Source of the DNA: Streptomyces tirandamycinicus
GTDB taxonomy: Bacteria > Actinomycetota > Actinomycetes > Streptomycetales > Streptomycetaceae
Length of the DNA stretch: 64,000 nt
Assembly: GCF_003097515.1 (NCBI RefSeq)
Contig: NZ_CP029188.1
Location: forward strand, 2,161,001-2,225,000
Reading direction: 5' to 3'
Position numbers and translations under genes: made by a program. Under the pieces are notes generated by a model. The model was not told the origin of the DNA. It saw nothing but the letters and a program-made list of their open reading frames with translations, and did no database searches. Positions within the stretch are counted from its first letter, which is position 1. The number at the start of each line of letters is the position of its first letter. Of this stretch, positions 54,482 through 62,634 are shown one piece after another.

Positions 54482-55762
54482 TCAGGCGCGGTGTGAGCGC
54501 GTCCGGCCGGGCCCCGCCCCGTCCGCTGCCGCCTCCCGGCGCGTGGCGCCGTTCGGCCAGAGCCGGGGGCGGCGCTTGGCGGCGACGTCCTCCAGCCAGC
54601 CGACGGCCATGATCATCAGCCCGATCAGCGGGAAGACGGCGATCAGCATGAGGACCGGGTACGCGCGCTCCAGGTAGACCGAGTACGTCGGCCACAGGCC
54701 GGGGATCCGCCAGAGCAGGTCGATGACCGGGATCGTGGCCATGATCAGCAGGTTGTGCCAGAGGTAGATGGTGACGGCCCGGTTGTTGGACAGGGTGATG
54801 AGGCCGTCGAAGTGCGCGAGCTTCCCCGGCAGCCGCTGCCAGGACGGGGAGTAGGCGAGCAGGATCACGCAGAAGCCGAACGACCAGGTGGCCTGGGCGA
54901 GGGGGATGTCGTTGAGGTCCCAGCCGTCCGGTCCCAGATGCCATGACGCCCACCACAGGCCGAAGGCCATGATCAGCGAGGACACGGACACGAAGACGTA
55001 ACGCGGAAGTTTCTCGAACATGCCCTCCTGGTGGGCGAAGCCGAGCACCCAGCAGGATCCGTAGGTGGCGAAGTCGGTGATGGCGTTGCCCGTCTCACCG
55101 GGGATCTTGAACAGTCCGGAGCCGACGACGGCGGTGAGCGCGAGCGGGGCGAACAGCGTCGCCCAGGGCACTCTGCGGAACGCCCACAGCAGCAGCGGCG
55201 AGGCGATCACGAACCACAGATAGGCGCGGATGTACCAGAGCGGACCCGCCGCCTGGACAGCCCAGGTGTCCTCCAGCAGCCCCGAGGCGTCACCGCTGTG
55301 CCAGGGGTACGGCGGTGCGCCGACCGGGACGACGTACCAGGCCAGCTTGACGAACCACCAGATCCCCTCCTCCTTCACCGGCTTCCAGCCGAAGTAGAAG
55401 ATCACGGGGAGGACGAAGGCCGAGAACGCCCACATCGGCGGCAGCAGCCGCCGGATACGACCGCGGATGACGCCCCATGCGGGCCGTGCCAGCGAGCGGG
55501 CCATCAGCGAGCCGGCGAGCGCGAACATCACGCCCATGGACGGGAAGATCACCGTCAGCCAGGCCCAGCCGAAGATGTGGTACACGATGACGCGGACCAG
55601 GGCGATGGAGCGCAGCAGGTCCAGATAGCGGTCCCGGCCGGGCCGCTTCGGAGCGGTGGAAGCGGCCGGAGAAGACGGAGGGGCCGCCGGGGCGGTCGTC
55701 CGGGCGCGGTGCCGGGCCCCGGTCCCGGGGGCGCCGCCGGTGTCGAGCGAGGGCGAGGTCAT
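54482..55762 (-). CDS. Acyltransferase 3-family membrane protein of the mat operon
   Basis: A 426-residue protein with ten TM helices. It starts PGRDRYLDLLRSIALVRVIVYHIFG (the conserved R/H of acyltransferase family 3 in a variant form), has WYIRAYLWFVIASPLLLWAF and a C-terminal TIYLWHNLLIMATIPVIDLLW block. The family O-acylates sugars or polysaccharides. ATG overlaps the stop of the matB-like gene (ATGA), so it is in that operon and may decorate the PNAG-like polymer. A Pro/Ala-rich cytoplasmic leader of 45 residues precedes TM1. Confidence 0.85.
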   Translation of the reverse strand: MTSPSLDTGGAPGTGARHRARTTAPAAPPSSPAASTAPKRPGRDRYLDLLRSIALVRVIVYHIFGWAWLTVIFPSMGVMFALAGSLMARSLARPAWGVIRGRIRRLLPPMWAFSAFVLPVIFYFGWKPVKEEGIWWFVKLAWYVVPVGAPPYPWHSGDASGLLEDTWAVQAAGPLWYIRAYLWFVIASPLLLWAFRRVPWATLFAPLALTAVVGSGLFKIPGETGNAITDFATYGSCWVLGFAHQEGMFEKLPRYVFVSVSSLIMAFGLWWASWHLGPDGWDLNDIPLAQATWSFGFCVILLAYSPSWQRLPGKLAHFDGLITLSNNRAVTIYLWHNLLIMATIPVIDLLWRIPGLWPTYSVYLERAYPVLMLIAVFPLIGLMIMAVGWLEDVAAKRRPRLWPNGATRREAAADGAGPGRTRSHRA

Positions 55763-57957
55763 CCGACGGGCCTCCGCTCGTCGCTGCCCTGGCGCTGCGT
55801 CGGTATCGAACCCGGCGCCTCCACCACTCCCGTGCGCCGCAGCTTCTGCCAGCGGAGCCGGCCGCCGGTGAGGGCGGTGATCCAGGACTGCAGCAGCACG
55901 ACGTACATGAGCTGCCGGTACAGGAGCTGCTGGAGCGGCAGGGAGATCAGATGCACCATGCGTTCCTTGTCGAGCCGGAACGCATAGGCGGCGCAGACGG
56001 CCTGGATGGCGAGGACGCCGAACCAGGCGGCGATCGTCTTCTGGGTGGGGCCGAAGACGATCCCGTAGAGCAGGAAGACGTCGATGAGCGGGGCGAGCAG
56101 CGGGAACAGCACCATGAACAGCGAGACCAGCGGGAGGCCGACCCGGCCGAACCGGCCGGAGGGGCCGCTGTCGATCACGGCGCGGCGGTGCTTCCAGATC
56201 GCCTGCATCGTGCCGTACGACCAGCGGTAGCGCTGGGACCACAGCTGCTGTACGGACTCCGGGGCCTCGGTCCACGCCCGGGCGCGCTCCGCGTACACCA
56301 CGCGCCAGCCGTCGCGGTGGATGGCCATGGTGATGTCGGTGTCCTCGGCGAGGGTGTCGTCGCTCATGCCGCCGACCCGCTCCAGGGCCTCGCGGCGGAA
56401 GGCGCCGACTGCGCCGGGGATGGTGGGCATGCACCGCAGCACGTCGTACATGCGGCGGTCGAGGTTGAAGCCCATCACGTACTCGATGTGCTGCCAGGCC
56501 CCGATCAGGCTGTCCCGGTTGCCGACCTTGGCGTTGCCGGCGACGGCGCCGACGCGCGGATCGCCGAACGGCTGGACCAGTTCGCGGACGGTGGACGGTT
56601 CGAAGACGGTGTCCCCGTCCATCATCACGATGATGTCGTGGCGGGCGTTGCGGATGCCGTTGTTCAGGGCTTCCGGCTTGCCCGCGTTGGCCTGCCGGAC
56701 GACCCGGACGTTGGGCAGCCACAGGTCGTCGACGATGTCGGCGGTGCCGTCCGAGGAGCCGTCGTCGATGACGATGACCTCGATCGGGTGGTCGCTCTCC
56801 ATCAGCGAGCGCACCGTGTTCTCGATGCACTCCTTCTCGTTGTACGCGGGCACCAGCACCGTCACGGGTTCGGTGACGGCCGGGCCCCAGCGGAAGCGGC
56901 GGCGGCGCACCTTGCGGGCATGGCCGAAGGAGAGCAGCAGCATGAGGCCGAAGCGGAGGAAGACCAGGACGCCGATCACGGCGAGCCCGACGGTCAGCGC
57001 CGATGTGGTCTTCTCGGAGACGGCGACGGCGCCGACCCAGGCCTTGCCCTTCCACAGCTCCGGTCCGGCGACGGGAGTGTGGGCGCTGGGGGCGCCGAGG
57101 GCCTCGGTGAGGTTGGCGAAGCGGTAGCCGCGCTCCTTCATGTCGGGCAGGAACCGGTCGAGGGCGGCCACGGTCTGGGAGCGGTCGCCACCGGAGTCGT
57201 GCATCAGCACGATGGAGCCCTTGGTGCCCTCGGGAGTGGCGCGCTCGATGATCGCCTCGACGCCCGGGCGCTTCCAGTCCTCGCTGTCAGTGTCGTTGAA
57301 GGCGGTGATGTAGCCGCGGCTGCCGATGTACTCGGTGACCGGCCAGGACTTGTCGTCCAGGGCGGCCGAGAACGACGAGTAGGGCGGCCGGAAGAGCGAG
57401 GTGCGGATGCCGGCGGCGCCCGCGAGCGCCAGCTGGTTCTGCGAGAGCTCCCAGTCGATCCGGCTCTGCGTCTGGAGCGCCAGATCGGGGTGGTTGAAGG
57501 TGTGCAGGCCGAGCTCGTGGCCCTCCGCGACCATCCGCTGCACCAGGTCCGGGTGGCGGGAGGCCATGGTGCCGGTCACGAAGAACACCGCGTGGGCGTC
57601 GTACTTCTTCAGCCGGTCGAGGACCTTCGGCGTCCACACCGGGTCGGGGCCGTCGTCGAAGGTCAGCACCAGGTTCTTGTCCGGGACGCTGAGCGCCTTG
57701 GGCTCGCCCGGGGTGCGGGCGTCGATGACGGGGCCGCCGCCCAGGATCTGCGAGGGCACCTGACCGTTGTCGACCGGGGGGCGCACGCGGTGGTCGGCGA
57801 GGATCTCGCTGTGCACATAGCCGCGCAGCATGAGCATCGCGAGGAGCGCGACGAGGAGGAGCGAGGGCAGCAGGTAGCGCATGGGCAGCCTGCGCCGCGC
57901 GGCGGACCTCCTGGCGCTCTTCCGGCGTCGGACGGCCCTTCTGCCGGAGGCGGTCAT
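55759..57957 (-). CDS. matB: MatB-like bifunctional polysaccharide deacetylase/glycosyltransferase
   Basis: A 732-residue fusion. A TM anchor is followed by an extracellular NodB/CE4 deacetylase domain (D101-D102 in TFDDGPD, H152/H156 in HTFNHPD, RPPYSSF, MHDSGGDRSQT), a second TM, and a cytoplasmic GT2 synthase (DDGSSDGT at 399, DGDT at 447, EDTD at 538, QRYRW at 575), then four C-terminal TM helices. This equals PgaB and PgaC activities in one chain. MatAB in S. coelicolor/lividans makes a poly-beta-1,6-GlcNAc polymer needed for hyphal aggregation. It starts directly after the upstream stop (TAG ATG). Confidence 0.9.
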   Translation of the reverse strand: MTASGRRAVRRRKSARRSAARRRLPMRYLLPSLLLVALLAMLMLRGYVHSEILADHRVRPPVDNGQVPSQILGGGPVIDARTPGEPKALSVPDKNLVLTFDDGPDPVWTPKVLDRLKKYDAHAVFFVTGTMASRHPDLVQRMVAEGHELGLHTFNHPDLALQTQSRIDWELSQNQLALAGAAGIRTSLFRPPYSSFSAALDDKSWPVTEYIGSRGYITAFNDTDSEDWKRPGVEAIIERATPEGTKGSIVLMHDSGGDRSQTVAALDRFLPDMKERGYRFANLTEALGAPSAHTPVAGPELWKGKAWVGAVAVSEKTTSALTVGLAVIGVLVFLRFGLMLLLSFGHARKVRRRRFRWGPAVTEPVTVLVPAYNEKECIENTVRSLMESDHPIEVIVIDDGSSDGTADIVDDLWLPNVRVVRQANAGKPEALNNGIRNARHDIIVMMDGDTVFEPSTVRELVQPFGDPRVGAVAGNAKVGNRDSLIGAWQHIEYVMGFNLDRRMYDVLRCMPTIPGAVGAFRREALERVGGMSDDTLAEDTDITMAIHRDGWRVVYAERARAWTEAPESVQQLWSQRYRWSYGTMQAIWKHRRAVIDSGPSGRFGRVGLPLVSLFMVLFPLLAPLIDVFLLYGIVFGPTQKTIAAWFGVLAIQAVCAAYAFRLDKERMVHLISLPLQQLLYRQLMYVVLLQSWITALTGGRLRWQKLRRTGVVEAPGSIPTQRQGSDERRPVG

Positions 57958-58620
57958 CTAGCGGGCACCTTCCCCGGCCAGTTGTGCGCCCTGCGCCACG
58001 GGTTCGCCGGTGGGTTCCTCCGTGCCGGTCTCGGTCGGCGCGGGATCGGCCGGGTCGGTCGGCTGTTCCCCGCCGGCCGTGCCGCCGTTTCCTCCGGCGC
58101 CGCCCGGCCCCGCGGACACGGTCGGCTGGGGGTCGGTCGTGGCGCCGCCGGAGCCGCCGGCGCCGGCGGTGGTGGTCGTGCCGGTGCCGGTGCCGGATTC
58201 GCCTGCCGAGCTGCTGCTGCGGGTGCCGTCCGGCTCGCCGGCGGACGCGGCGGGCTGCCGCGGTACGGCGGCGGGGCTGCCGGAGGGCGAGGGGACGCCG
58301 GCGACGATCTCGGCAGCGGCGGGGGCGGTCGGGTCCTCGGAGGGCCCGGGCGTCTCCTCGGCGGTGTCCGCCTTGTCCTCGGCCTGGCCGGGTATGAGAA
58401 GTGACGGCGCGTTGGAGTTGCCGCCGATGAGGGCGACCACGAGGGTCACCGCGTAGCCCGCGCAGGCGAGCGCGAGCACCCATCCGATGCGACGGAACTT
58501 CTTGCTGCGGCGGCCGCTCTCGTCGACGAACACCGGCCCGTCGGCGTCGTCCTGAGGAGGGGCCTCAGAGGTCGCCCGGGCAGCGTGGAGTCTTCTGAAC
58601 TCCACGCTGTCGATCTGCAT
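57958..58620 (-). CDS. matA: MatA-like membrane protein with disordered exterior tail
   Basis: A 220-residue protein: a short cytoplasmic region (VEFRRLHAARATSEAPP...FVDESGRRSKKFRRIGW), one TM helix (VLALACAGYAVTLVVALIGG) and an extracellular tail of about 140 residues rich in S, T, G, P and A. No catalytic motif. First gene of the mat operon; gene order suggests it is MatA, the second component required for polymer production (naming from memory). ATG 58620 follows GAGG, and the first codons encode a strong hairpin. Confidence 0.7.
   Translation of the reverse strand: MQIDSVEFRRLHAARATSEAPPQDDADGPVFVDESGRRSKKFRRIGWVLALACAGYAVTLVVALIGGNSNAPSLLIPGQAEDKADTAEETPGPSEDPTAPAAAEIVAGVPSPSGSPAAVPRQPAASAGEPDGTRSSSSAGESGTGTGTTTTAGAGGSGGATTDPQPTVSAGPGGAGGNGGTAGGEQPTDPADPAPTETGTEEPTGEPVAQGAQLAGEGAR
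58581..58609 (-). promoter_or_regulatory. Translation-start hairpin in matA
   Basis: CAGCGTGGAGT / ACTCCACGCTG, perfect 11-bp stem and 7-base loop, occupying codons 4-14 right after the start codon. It may limit ribosome entry. Confidence 0.6.
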
Positions 58621-58840
58621 CGTGACCTCGTTGGGGTCATGGGTGTGCCCTATTCGGGACTTTTCTCGCCTGTTTTCCACTGCTGTACGCTCTTCCCCCA
58701 CTGAACGGAGAGGTGGGAGCGCCGGCGGAAACCGGACGCCTGCCGTCGGACCGGGCCCCCTAAACCCGGGCCGAGCACCCCTACCACGTTGCACCCGGAC
58801 CATGAATGTAGCGCACGCCGGGGACGCCCGGGACGCGGAG

Positions 58841-59806
58841 TCAGGTGTTCCGCGCCATAGCCGCCCGGTCCTCGTCCGGCAGCCAGCCGTCCGGCGGCAG
58901 GTCGAGCCATCCCTCCGCCGTGGCGAGTCCGGACGCGGCGGAACGCAGCACGCCGAGGCCGGGGTGGCTCAGACCGCGCCGCCAGACCAGCGAGACCGGC
59001 GACAGCGGCACGGGGGCGGCGAGCGGCCGGACCACCATGCCCGGCACGGCGATGAACTCGGTGCTCGCCAGCACCGACCAGCCGTGCTTGCGCACCACCC
59101 GCACGAACTCCTCCGGCCCGGCTATCTCGGGGAAGGGGGCGGCCATGCGGATTCCGCGGCCGGTGAAGAGCCGGGCGGCGAGGTCGGTCCACTCGGCGGT
59201 GGCCGCGTTGCCCGCGCCCGTGTAGAGGGTCTCCCCCGCCAGGGCGTCGAGCGGCACCTCGTCGAGCACCGCGAGCGGATGGCCGTCGCAGAGGAGTACG
59301 GCCATCCGCTCGTACCGCACCGGCTGATGGTCCAGTTCGCAGCGCAGCGCCGCGTCGATCCCGGCGATCCTGCCGAAGGAGACGTCGAGGCGGCCGGCGG
59401 CGATCTCCGCGGCCGCGCCGGTGAGCCCGCTGAGGTAGCGGGCGACGAACTCCAGGCCGGGGGCGGTCCGGCGGGCCTCACCGAGCACCCGGTAGGCCGT
59501 CCCCACCGGGGCGCCCACATCGACGAGCAGCGGCCGTTCCGTGTCGGTGAAGGCGGCGGCCAGCGCCTCGTGGGCGTCCAGCACCCGCCGTGCGTACGGC
59601 AGCAGCCGCTCGCCGTCGGCGGTGAGCCGCACCTGCCGGGTGGTGCGCACGAACAGTTCGGATCCCAGCGCCCGCTCCAGCCGCCGGATGTCGCGGCTGA
59701 GGGCCTGCTGGGCGACGTACAGCCGGGCGGCGGCCCGGGTGAAGTGCAGTTCGGCCGCGACGGCGAGGAAGGCGCGGAGCAGACGGGGTTCGAGGTCCTG
59801 GGGCAC
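58841..59806 (-). CDS. LysR-family transcriptional regulator
   Basis: A 321-residue LTTR: HTH LRAFLAVAAELHFTRAAARLYVAQQALSRDIRRLERALGSELFVRT, then the periplasmic-binding-like effector domain. Helix 3 has QQALSRD in place of the usual QPALS. GTG 59806 has only AGGTTC upstream. It is divergent from an MFS gene 83 bases away, so it probably controls that exporter and itself. Ligand unknown. Confidence 0.9.
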   Translation of the reverse strand: MPQDLEPRLLRAFLAVAAELHFTRAAARLYVAQQALSRDIRRLERALGSELFVRTTRQVRLTADGERLLPYARRVLDAHEALAAAFTDTERPLLVDVGAPVGTAYRVLGEARRTAPGLEFVARYLSGLTGAAAEIAAGRLDVSFGRIAGIDAALRCELDHQPVRYERMAVLLCDGHPLAVLDEVPLDALAGETLYTGAGNAATAEWTDLAARLFTGRGIRMAAPFPEIAGPEEFVRVVRKHGWSVLASTEFIAVPGMVVRPLAAPVPLSPVSLVWRRGLSHPGLGVLRSAASGLATAEGWLDLPPDGWLPDEDRAAMARNT

Positions 59807-59889
59807 CCGCAGAACCTACAACAGGGGTGCGTCAATGGGCTCCGAACAGGTGTTGGACCTCCGAGGGGCCGCGCGGCGAGCCTTGATCC

Positions 59890-61251
59890 ATGCCGCAGTC
59901 GAACTCGTCCCGGACCACCGTGTCCGCGTACTCGTCCCGGACCACCGCGTCCGCGCACTCACCCCGGATGACCACGTCCGGAGGAACCCTGGTCCTGGCG
60001 TCACGGAGCCCGGAACCGGGGCGCTCCCGTCCACCGGGCCCGTACCGCCGGCTGTTCTCCGTCCCGGGGGCACGGGCGTTCACCGCCGGGAACCTCCTCG
60101 CCCGGCTGCCGATGGGCATGTTCGGCGTCAGCGCCGTGATCATGATTGCCGGGGAGCGCGGCTCGTACGCCCTCGCCGGCGCCGTCACGGCGACCGGCCT
60201 GGCGGCCACGGCCCTCGTCGCCCCCTGGACCGCACGTCTCGTCGACCGCCACGGGCAGGCCCGCGTCGCCGTTCCGGCCACCGTACTGGCCGTGCTCGGC
60301 GAACTCGCCCTGGTGCTGTGCGTCCATCACGGGGCGCCCGACTGGACGCTGTTCGCCGCGTACGCGGCGACCGCGACGATGCCCAACACGGGCGGGATGT
60401 CCCGGGCCCGCTGGGCGCATCTGCTGAAGGACGACCCGGCCGCCCGGCACACCGCGAACTCCTTCGAGCAGGCCGCCGACGAACTGTGCTTCATGCTCGG
60501 GCCGGTGCTCGCGGCCTGGCTCTGCGCGGGACTCTTCCCGGAGGCGGGGACCCTGGTCGGCGCGGGGATGCTGCTGACCGGCGTGCTCCTGTTCGCGGCC
60601 CAGCGCTCCACCGAGCCGCCGGCGTCCGGCCGGGCCGCGAGGCCCGGCTCCCCGCTGCGCACGCCCGGCATGGTCCCGATGCTCGCCGTCTTCCTCGCCA
60701 CGGGAGCCGTCTTCGGCTCGATGGAGGTCGTCACGATCGGCTTCGTGGACGGCCCGGCGGCGGGTGCGGTGCTGGCCCTCCAGGCCGCCGGCTCGTGTCT
60801 GGCGGGCCTCGCGTACGGCCGGGCCCGCCGCACGGCCCGGCTGCGGACCTGCCTGGCCGCGATGACGGTCCTCATGGCACTGCCGCTGCTCGCCGCGGCC
60901 GGCACCGGCTCGCTGCTCGCCGTGGCGGGCGCGCTGCTGATCGCCGGGATGGCGACGGCGCCGACCATGGTGACCGGGATGGGCGCGATCCAGCGCCTCA
61001 CCCCCGAGGGGCGGCTGAACGAGGGCATGACCCTGGCCGTGACGGCGCTGCTCGGCGGGATCGCGGCCGGTTCGGCGGCGGGCGGCTGGACGGTGGAGCT
61101 GGCGGGCGCCGCCCACGGCTATGCGATCCCGGTGACGGCCGCCGCGCTGGCACTGGCGCTGACGCTGCTGCCGGCGGGCACCACGAAGACCGTCGCCAGG
61201 AGGCGACAGATTTCGTCGCCCACGATAGACAAAACTTGTCGCCCGGCGTAG
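59890..61251 (+). CDS. MFS transporter
   Basis: A 453-residue, 12-TM transporter: FTAGNLLARLPMGMFGVSAVI (TM1), motif A region TARLVDRHGQARV, GGMSRARWAHLL, and the second bundle ending YAIPVTAAALALALTLL. It resembles actinobacterial MFS proteins of unknown substrate. The start is uncertain: the ATG at 59890 gives a Ser/Thr-rich leader encoded by three 27-bp repeats (SSRTTVSAY-like units), and the ATG at 59968 would remove them; neither has a clear ribosome-binding site. The stop codon TAG is part of the hicA -10 element. Confidence 0.82.
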   Translation: MPQSNSSRTTVSAYSSRTTASAHSPRMTTSGGTLVLASRSPEPGRSRPPGPYRRLFSVPGARAFTAGNLLARLPMGMFGVSAVIMIAGERGSYALAGAVTATGLAATALVAPWTARLVDRHGQARVAVPATVLAVLGELALVLCVHHGAPDWTLFAAYAATATMPNTGGMSRARWAHLLKDDPAARHTANSFEQAADELCFMLGPVLAAWLCAGLFPEAGTLVGAGMLLTGVLLFAAQRSTEPPASGRAARPGSPLRTPGMVPMLAVFLATGAVFGSMEVVTIGFVDGPAAGAVLALQAAGSCLAGLAYGRARRTARLRTCLAAMTVLMALPLLAAAGTGSLLAVAGALLIAGMATAPTMVTGMGAIQRLTPEGRLNEGMTLAVTALLGGIAAGSAAGGWTVELAGAAHGYAIPVTAAALALALTLLPAGTTKTVARRRQISSPTIDKTCRPA

Positions 61252-61254
61252 ACT
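61202..61254 (+). promoter_or_regulatory. hicAB promoter with two operator palindromes
   Basis: TAGACA (61226-61231), 17 bases, TAGACT (61249-61254) form a promoter whose start falls at the hicA GTG, so the transcript is leaderless. GGCGAC-N7-GTCGCC (61202-61220) and GACAA-N3-TTGTC (61228-61240) are perfect dyads, the second between -35 and -10, fitting HicAB autorepression. Confidence 0.65.
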
Positions 61255-61260
61255 GCCGTC

Positions 61261-61452
61261 GTGAAAAAACGAGATCTACTCCGAGAGCTCCGGGCAATCG
61301 CGGCGGAGAAAGGGGCGGAACTCGTTCTCGCGAGACAGGGCGGCAGCCATGAGGTCTATGCCCTGGGGGGCCAGAGACTCATCGTCCCGCGGCACAACGA
61401 GATCGCTGAGGGAACGGCCCGGAGCATCATCCGAGCCGCGAAGGGAGAGTGA
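61261..61452 (+). CDS. hicA: HicA-type mRNA interferase toxin
   Basis: A 63-residue double-stranded-RNA-binding-fold toxin: KKRDLLRELRAIAAEKGAEL, the catalytic His30 in RQGGSHEVYAL, and the IVPRHNEIAEGTARSIIRAAKG tail typical of HicA (cleaves mRNA and tmRNA independently of ribosomes in E. coli). GTG start at the predicted transcript 5' end. The codon use is less GC3-biased than flanking genes, consistent with acquisition. Its antitoxin follows 103 bases downstream. Confidence 0.9.
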   Translation: MKKRDLLRELRAIAAEKGAELVLARQGGSHEVYALGGQRLIVPRHNEIAEGTARSIIRAAKGE

Positions 61453-61464
61453 TCGATCGAATGC

Positions 61465-61487
61465 GGGGCCCGTCGCAACCGGGCCCC
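61465..61487 (+). promoter_or_regulatory. Hairpin between hicA and hicB
   Basis: GGGGCCCG / CGGGCCCC, perfect 8-bp stem with a 7-base loop, in the intercistronic gap. It could attenuate or process the mRNA between toxin and antitoxin. Confidence 0.5.
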
Positions 61488-61555
61488 TGCCCGATCAGCC
61501 CCGCACTCCACCTTCGGCGACGGGAAGAGAGAAGGAAGGGAAGGAGGAACACGGA

Positions 61556-61969
61556 TTGGAACCGCAGAAGGCGAAGACGACGACGTACCACGCGACTGCC
61601 GGCCACGACGGCAAGTGGTGGACGGTCAGCTTGCACGACCTTCCCGAAGGATACGGAGGCGCTACCCAAGGACGTACCTGGCGCGAGGCCGAGCGCATGG
61701 CACGTGAGGCGATCGCTCTGCTCCTCGACGTCGAAAGCGACAGCTTCGAAGTCGTCATGCTTCCCGCTGACCCGGAGATGGCAGCCGCCGTCATCAAGGC
61801 GGAGGAAGCGAGGGAGGCAGCCGAGACCGCAGCCCGTCGAGCAGCCGAGGCCCTGGCCCAGGCGGCTCGTGTGCTGGTCGATCATGCCGTGACCGTGCGA
61901 GACGCGGGGGCCATGCTCAATGTCTCATATCAGCAGGTCGCCAAGCTCGCTCCCAGAACCGCCAAATAG
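61556..61969 (+). CDS. hicB: HicB-type antitoxin with extended C-terminus
   Basis: A 137-residue protein. The N-terminal half is the HicB partial RNase-H fold (YHATAGHDGKWWTVSLHDLPEGYGGATQGRTWREAERMAREAIALLLD). The C-terminal half is a long Ala/Glu helix followed by a helix-turn-helix-like VRDAGAMLNVSYQQVAKLAP, which would bind the operators upstream of hicA. The start is TTG 61556, after AAGGAGG; there is no ATG/GTG nearby that keeps the domain whole. A weak start codon on an antitoxin is unusual. Confidence 0.85.
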   Translation: MEPQKAKTTTYHATAGHDGKWWTVSLHDLPEGYGGATQGRTWREAERMAREAIALLLDVESDSFEVVMLPADPEMAAAVIKAEEAREAAETAARRAAEALAQAARVLVDHAVTVRDAGAMLNVSYQQVAKLAPRTAK

Positions 61970-61995
61970 CCGGCCCGAAGGGTTCGCTTCGAACA

Positions 61996-62029
61996 GAGGC
62001 CCCATCCTCTTGCCCGGGGGTGGGGCCTC
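61996..62029 (+). terminator. hicAB terminator
   Basis: GAGGCCCCA / TGGGGCCTC, perfect 9-bp stem, 26 bases past the hicB stop. Confidence 0.65.
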
Positions 62030-62170
62030 GTCCCTTCGCAGGCTCGCCCGCTCGGACCACAGCGCCCGAGCACAGGTACCCGGCTCCCTCGACGCGACGT
62101 AGGCGACGACGCCGGCAGTCCTTCCGTCTTCACCTCCGTTCACCACACCCGTAGATTGCCGACTCCTGAC

Positions 62171-62494
62171 ATGACCACCGATCGCACGCCCGCGCCGGGC
62201 ACACTGCCGTCCGTCCCCCTCGCCGAGGCCCGCGCTCAGCTGTCCAAGCTGGTCACGCTCGCCGAGTACACCGGGCAGGTCACCGCCCTCACTCGCTACG
62301 GGCAGCCGGTCGCCGCGATCGTCCCCGCGAGGCTCCTGCCACTCCTCGCCGGGGCCGCCGCGGGTCCCGCTCCCATCGACCCCGCGTTCTCCGCAGCCGT
62401 CCAGGCTCACGCCGCTACCATCACCGGCACCTCCCACGAGGAGAACGCCGAGATCCTCGACGAGCTGCGCCGGGATGACGACGCCGCCCAGTGA
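62171..62494 (+). CDS. Phd/YefM-type antitoxin
   Basis: A 107-residue antitoxin: PLAEARAQLSKLVTLAEYTGQVTALTRYGQPVAAIVPARLL is the Phd DNA-binding fold, and the tail ENAEILDELRRDDD is the toxin-binding end. TAGATT at 62152-62157 is a good -10, leaving a leader of about seven bases. Its stop overlaps the GTG of a PIN-domain toxin stub (GTGA), so it once headed a Phd-VapC type operon. Confidence 0.85.
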   Translation: MTTDRTPAPGTLPSVPLAEARAQLSKLVTLAEYTGQVTALTRYGQPVAAIVPARLLPLLAGAAAGPAPIDPAFSAAVQAHAATITGTSHEENAEILDELRRDDDAAQ

Positions 62495-62520
62495 TCGTCA
62501 TCGATGCGTCCGCCCCGGCC
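62491..62520 (+). pseudogene. Remnant of a PIN-domain (VapC-like) toxin gene
   Basis: GTG 62491 opens VIVIDASA, the exact N-terminal beta strand with the first catalytic Asp of PIN toxins, then homology stops and the frame runs into Pro/Ala-rich sequence and the 3' end of ssrA on the other strand. None of the later acidic active-site residues is present. Truncated toxin; only the stub is reported. Confidence 0.6.
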
Positions 62521-62573
62521 GACCGCCCATCACGACCGGATTCGCCGCCGCACGCCGCTCCCGCGGCATGCGG

Positions 62574-62617
62574 AAGACCCCCTGCCCTGGCGAAGTTCTC
62601 GCAGGTCAGAGGGTCTT
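62574..62617 (-). terminator. ssrA terminator
   Basis: AAGACCC (62574) pairs with GGGTCTT (62611), with a mostly paired interior (CCTGCCCTGGCGA against CGCAGGTCAGA), 18 bases past the mature tmRNA 3' end. Confidence 0.65.
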
Positions 62618-62634
62618 TGCTCACATGGGATGAG

